Assembly (NCBI GenBank): GCA_913064755.1
Contig: CAJYBQ010000284.1
Span: 1 to 5,297 of the forward strand
DNA: 5,297 nucleotides
Direction: 5' to 3'
DNA from: an uncultured Alphaproteobacteria bacterium
GTDB taxonomy: Bacteria > Pseudomonadota > Alphaproteobacteria > Minwuiales > Minwuiaceae
The notes below the pieces were generated by a model that saw only the letters and a list, made by a program, of their open reading frames with translations, did no database searches and had not been told where the DNA came from. Of the stretch, positions 5,019 through 5,297 are shown one piece after another (the stretch's first letter is position 1; the number at the start of each line of letters is the position of its first letter). Both the position numbers and the translations under genes were made by a program.

Positions 5019-5297
5019 AAAGAATTCGCAGATCTGGTCCTGGGATCAGTTAACCGCATTCTCTACATCAAGCCAGTAAAGGGATCACCAATTCCAGCGC
5101 TGCAATTTATAGCTCCTACACTGGTAGAGGTTTCGTGCGCGGGTCGCTCAATCTAGGAAAAGGGCTTGGGTAAAGTGTCGAGCGGCAAAAACAGTCGCCC
5201 CGGGGGGCTGGGGGGGCTGATGGGTCCGGAAAGACTGCTAGACTTCGCCGCCCGACAATTGCAAACTGGTGGTAATCGGTGGCCGCCGCAAGGCATG
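5019..5297. other. Unassigned right end of the window
   Basis: No gene is supported here. The first ~140 bases are moderate in GC and should be the 5' flank of the ABC ATPase. From about 5195 the plus strand has G-runs (six at 5202-5207, seven at 5210-5216). A short frame opens at ATG 5220 and runs off the edge (26 codons, no convincing ribosome binding site). On the minus strand a 19-codon frame enters from the edge and ends in TAG at 5240-5238, possibly the tail of a gene outside the window. I see no tRNA, IS end or clear terminator. Confidence 0.5.

Noticed and set aside
4563..5156. A single novel 197-residue protein
   Set aside because: Its parts belong to a LytTR-type N-terminus, an MFS transporter and the antisense of an ABC ATPase, so I report the fragments instead.
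1..5297. CRISPR arrays, tRNA or rRNA genes, IS elements, toxin-antitoxin or phage defence genes
   Set aside because: I looked on both strands and saw no spaced repeats, no RNA-gene signatures, no transposase motifs and no defence families.

Overview
The window looks like high-GC alphaproteobacterial DNA. The strongest evidence is an intact RegB/RegA (PrrB/PrrA, ActS/ActR) redox two-component pair. Both proteins carry the near-invariant signatures of this family, which is essentially alphaproteobacterial. No closer taxonomic call is justified from the sequence.

From about 4472 down to 37, all convincing genes lie on the minus strand, each with a recognisable ribosome binding site. In order of transcription they are: an exported DUF2141 protein (4472-3993), a carotenoid oxygenase of the RPE65/CCD family with a twin-arginine type signal peptide (3981-2449), the sensor kinase RegB (2383-1064), the response regulator RegA (1011-442), and an unrecognised 87-residue protein (300-37). 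The gaps are 11, 65, 52 and 141 bp. The first two genes are tightly coupled, because the stop codon of DUF2141 lies inside the Shine-Dalgarno sequence of the oxygenase. The first four genes probably form one transcription unit. The last gene sits behind a GC-rich spacer with a stem-loop and may be separate. The canonical neighbours senC and hvrA are not present.

A working reading is that the exported oxygenase cleaves a carotenoid, apocarotenoid or stilbene-like substrate, with DUF2141 as its exported partner. RegB senses membrane quinone and redox state and phosphorylates RegA. The linkage of oxygenase and redox sensor is seen in the sequence; a functional link is inference.

The right end (4563-5297) is different. 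A plus-strand open frame of 197 codons is a mosaic. It starts like the membrane N-terminus of a LytTR-type regulator, then switches near 4756-4781 to a short piece of a GPH/MFS sugar transporter. At 4899-4919 it switches again into the antisense of an ABC-transporter ATPase N-terminus. The second join is 21 nt that encode transporter residues on one strand and the Walker A motif on the other. This looks like a chimeric contig end (joins at shared k-mers) more than a real gene, although microhomology-driven rearrangement cannot be excluded. The last ~280 bp hold no gene I can support.
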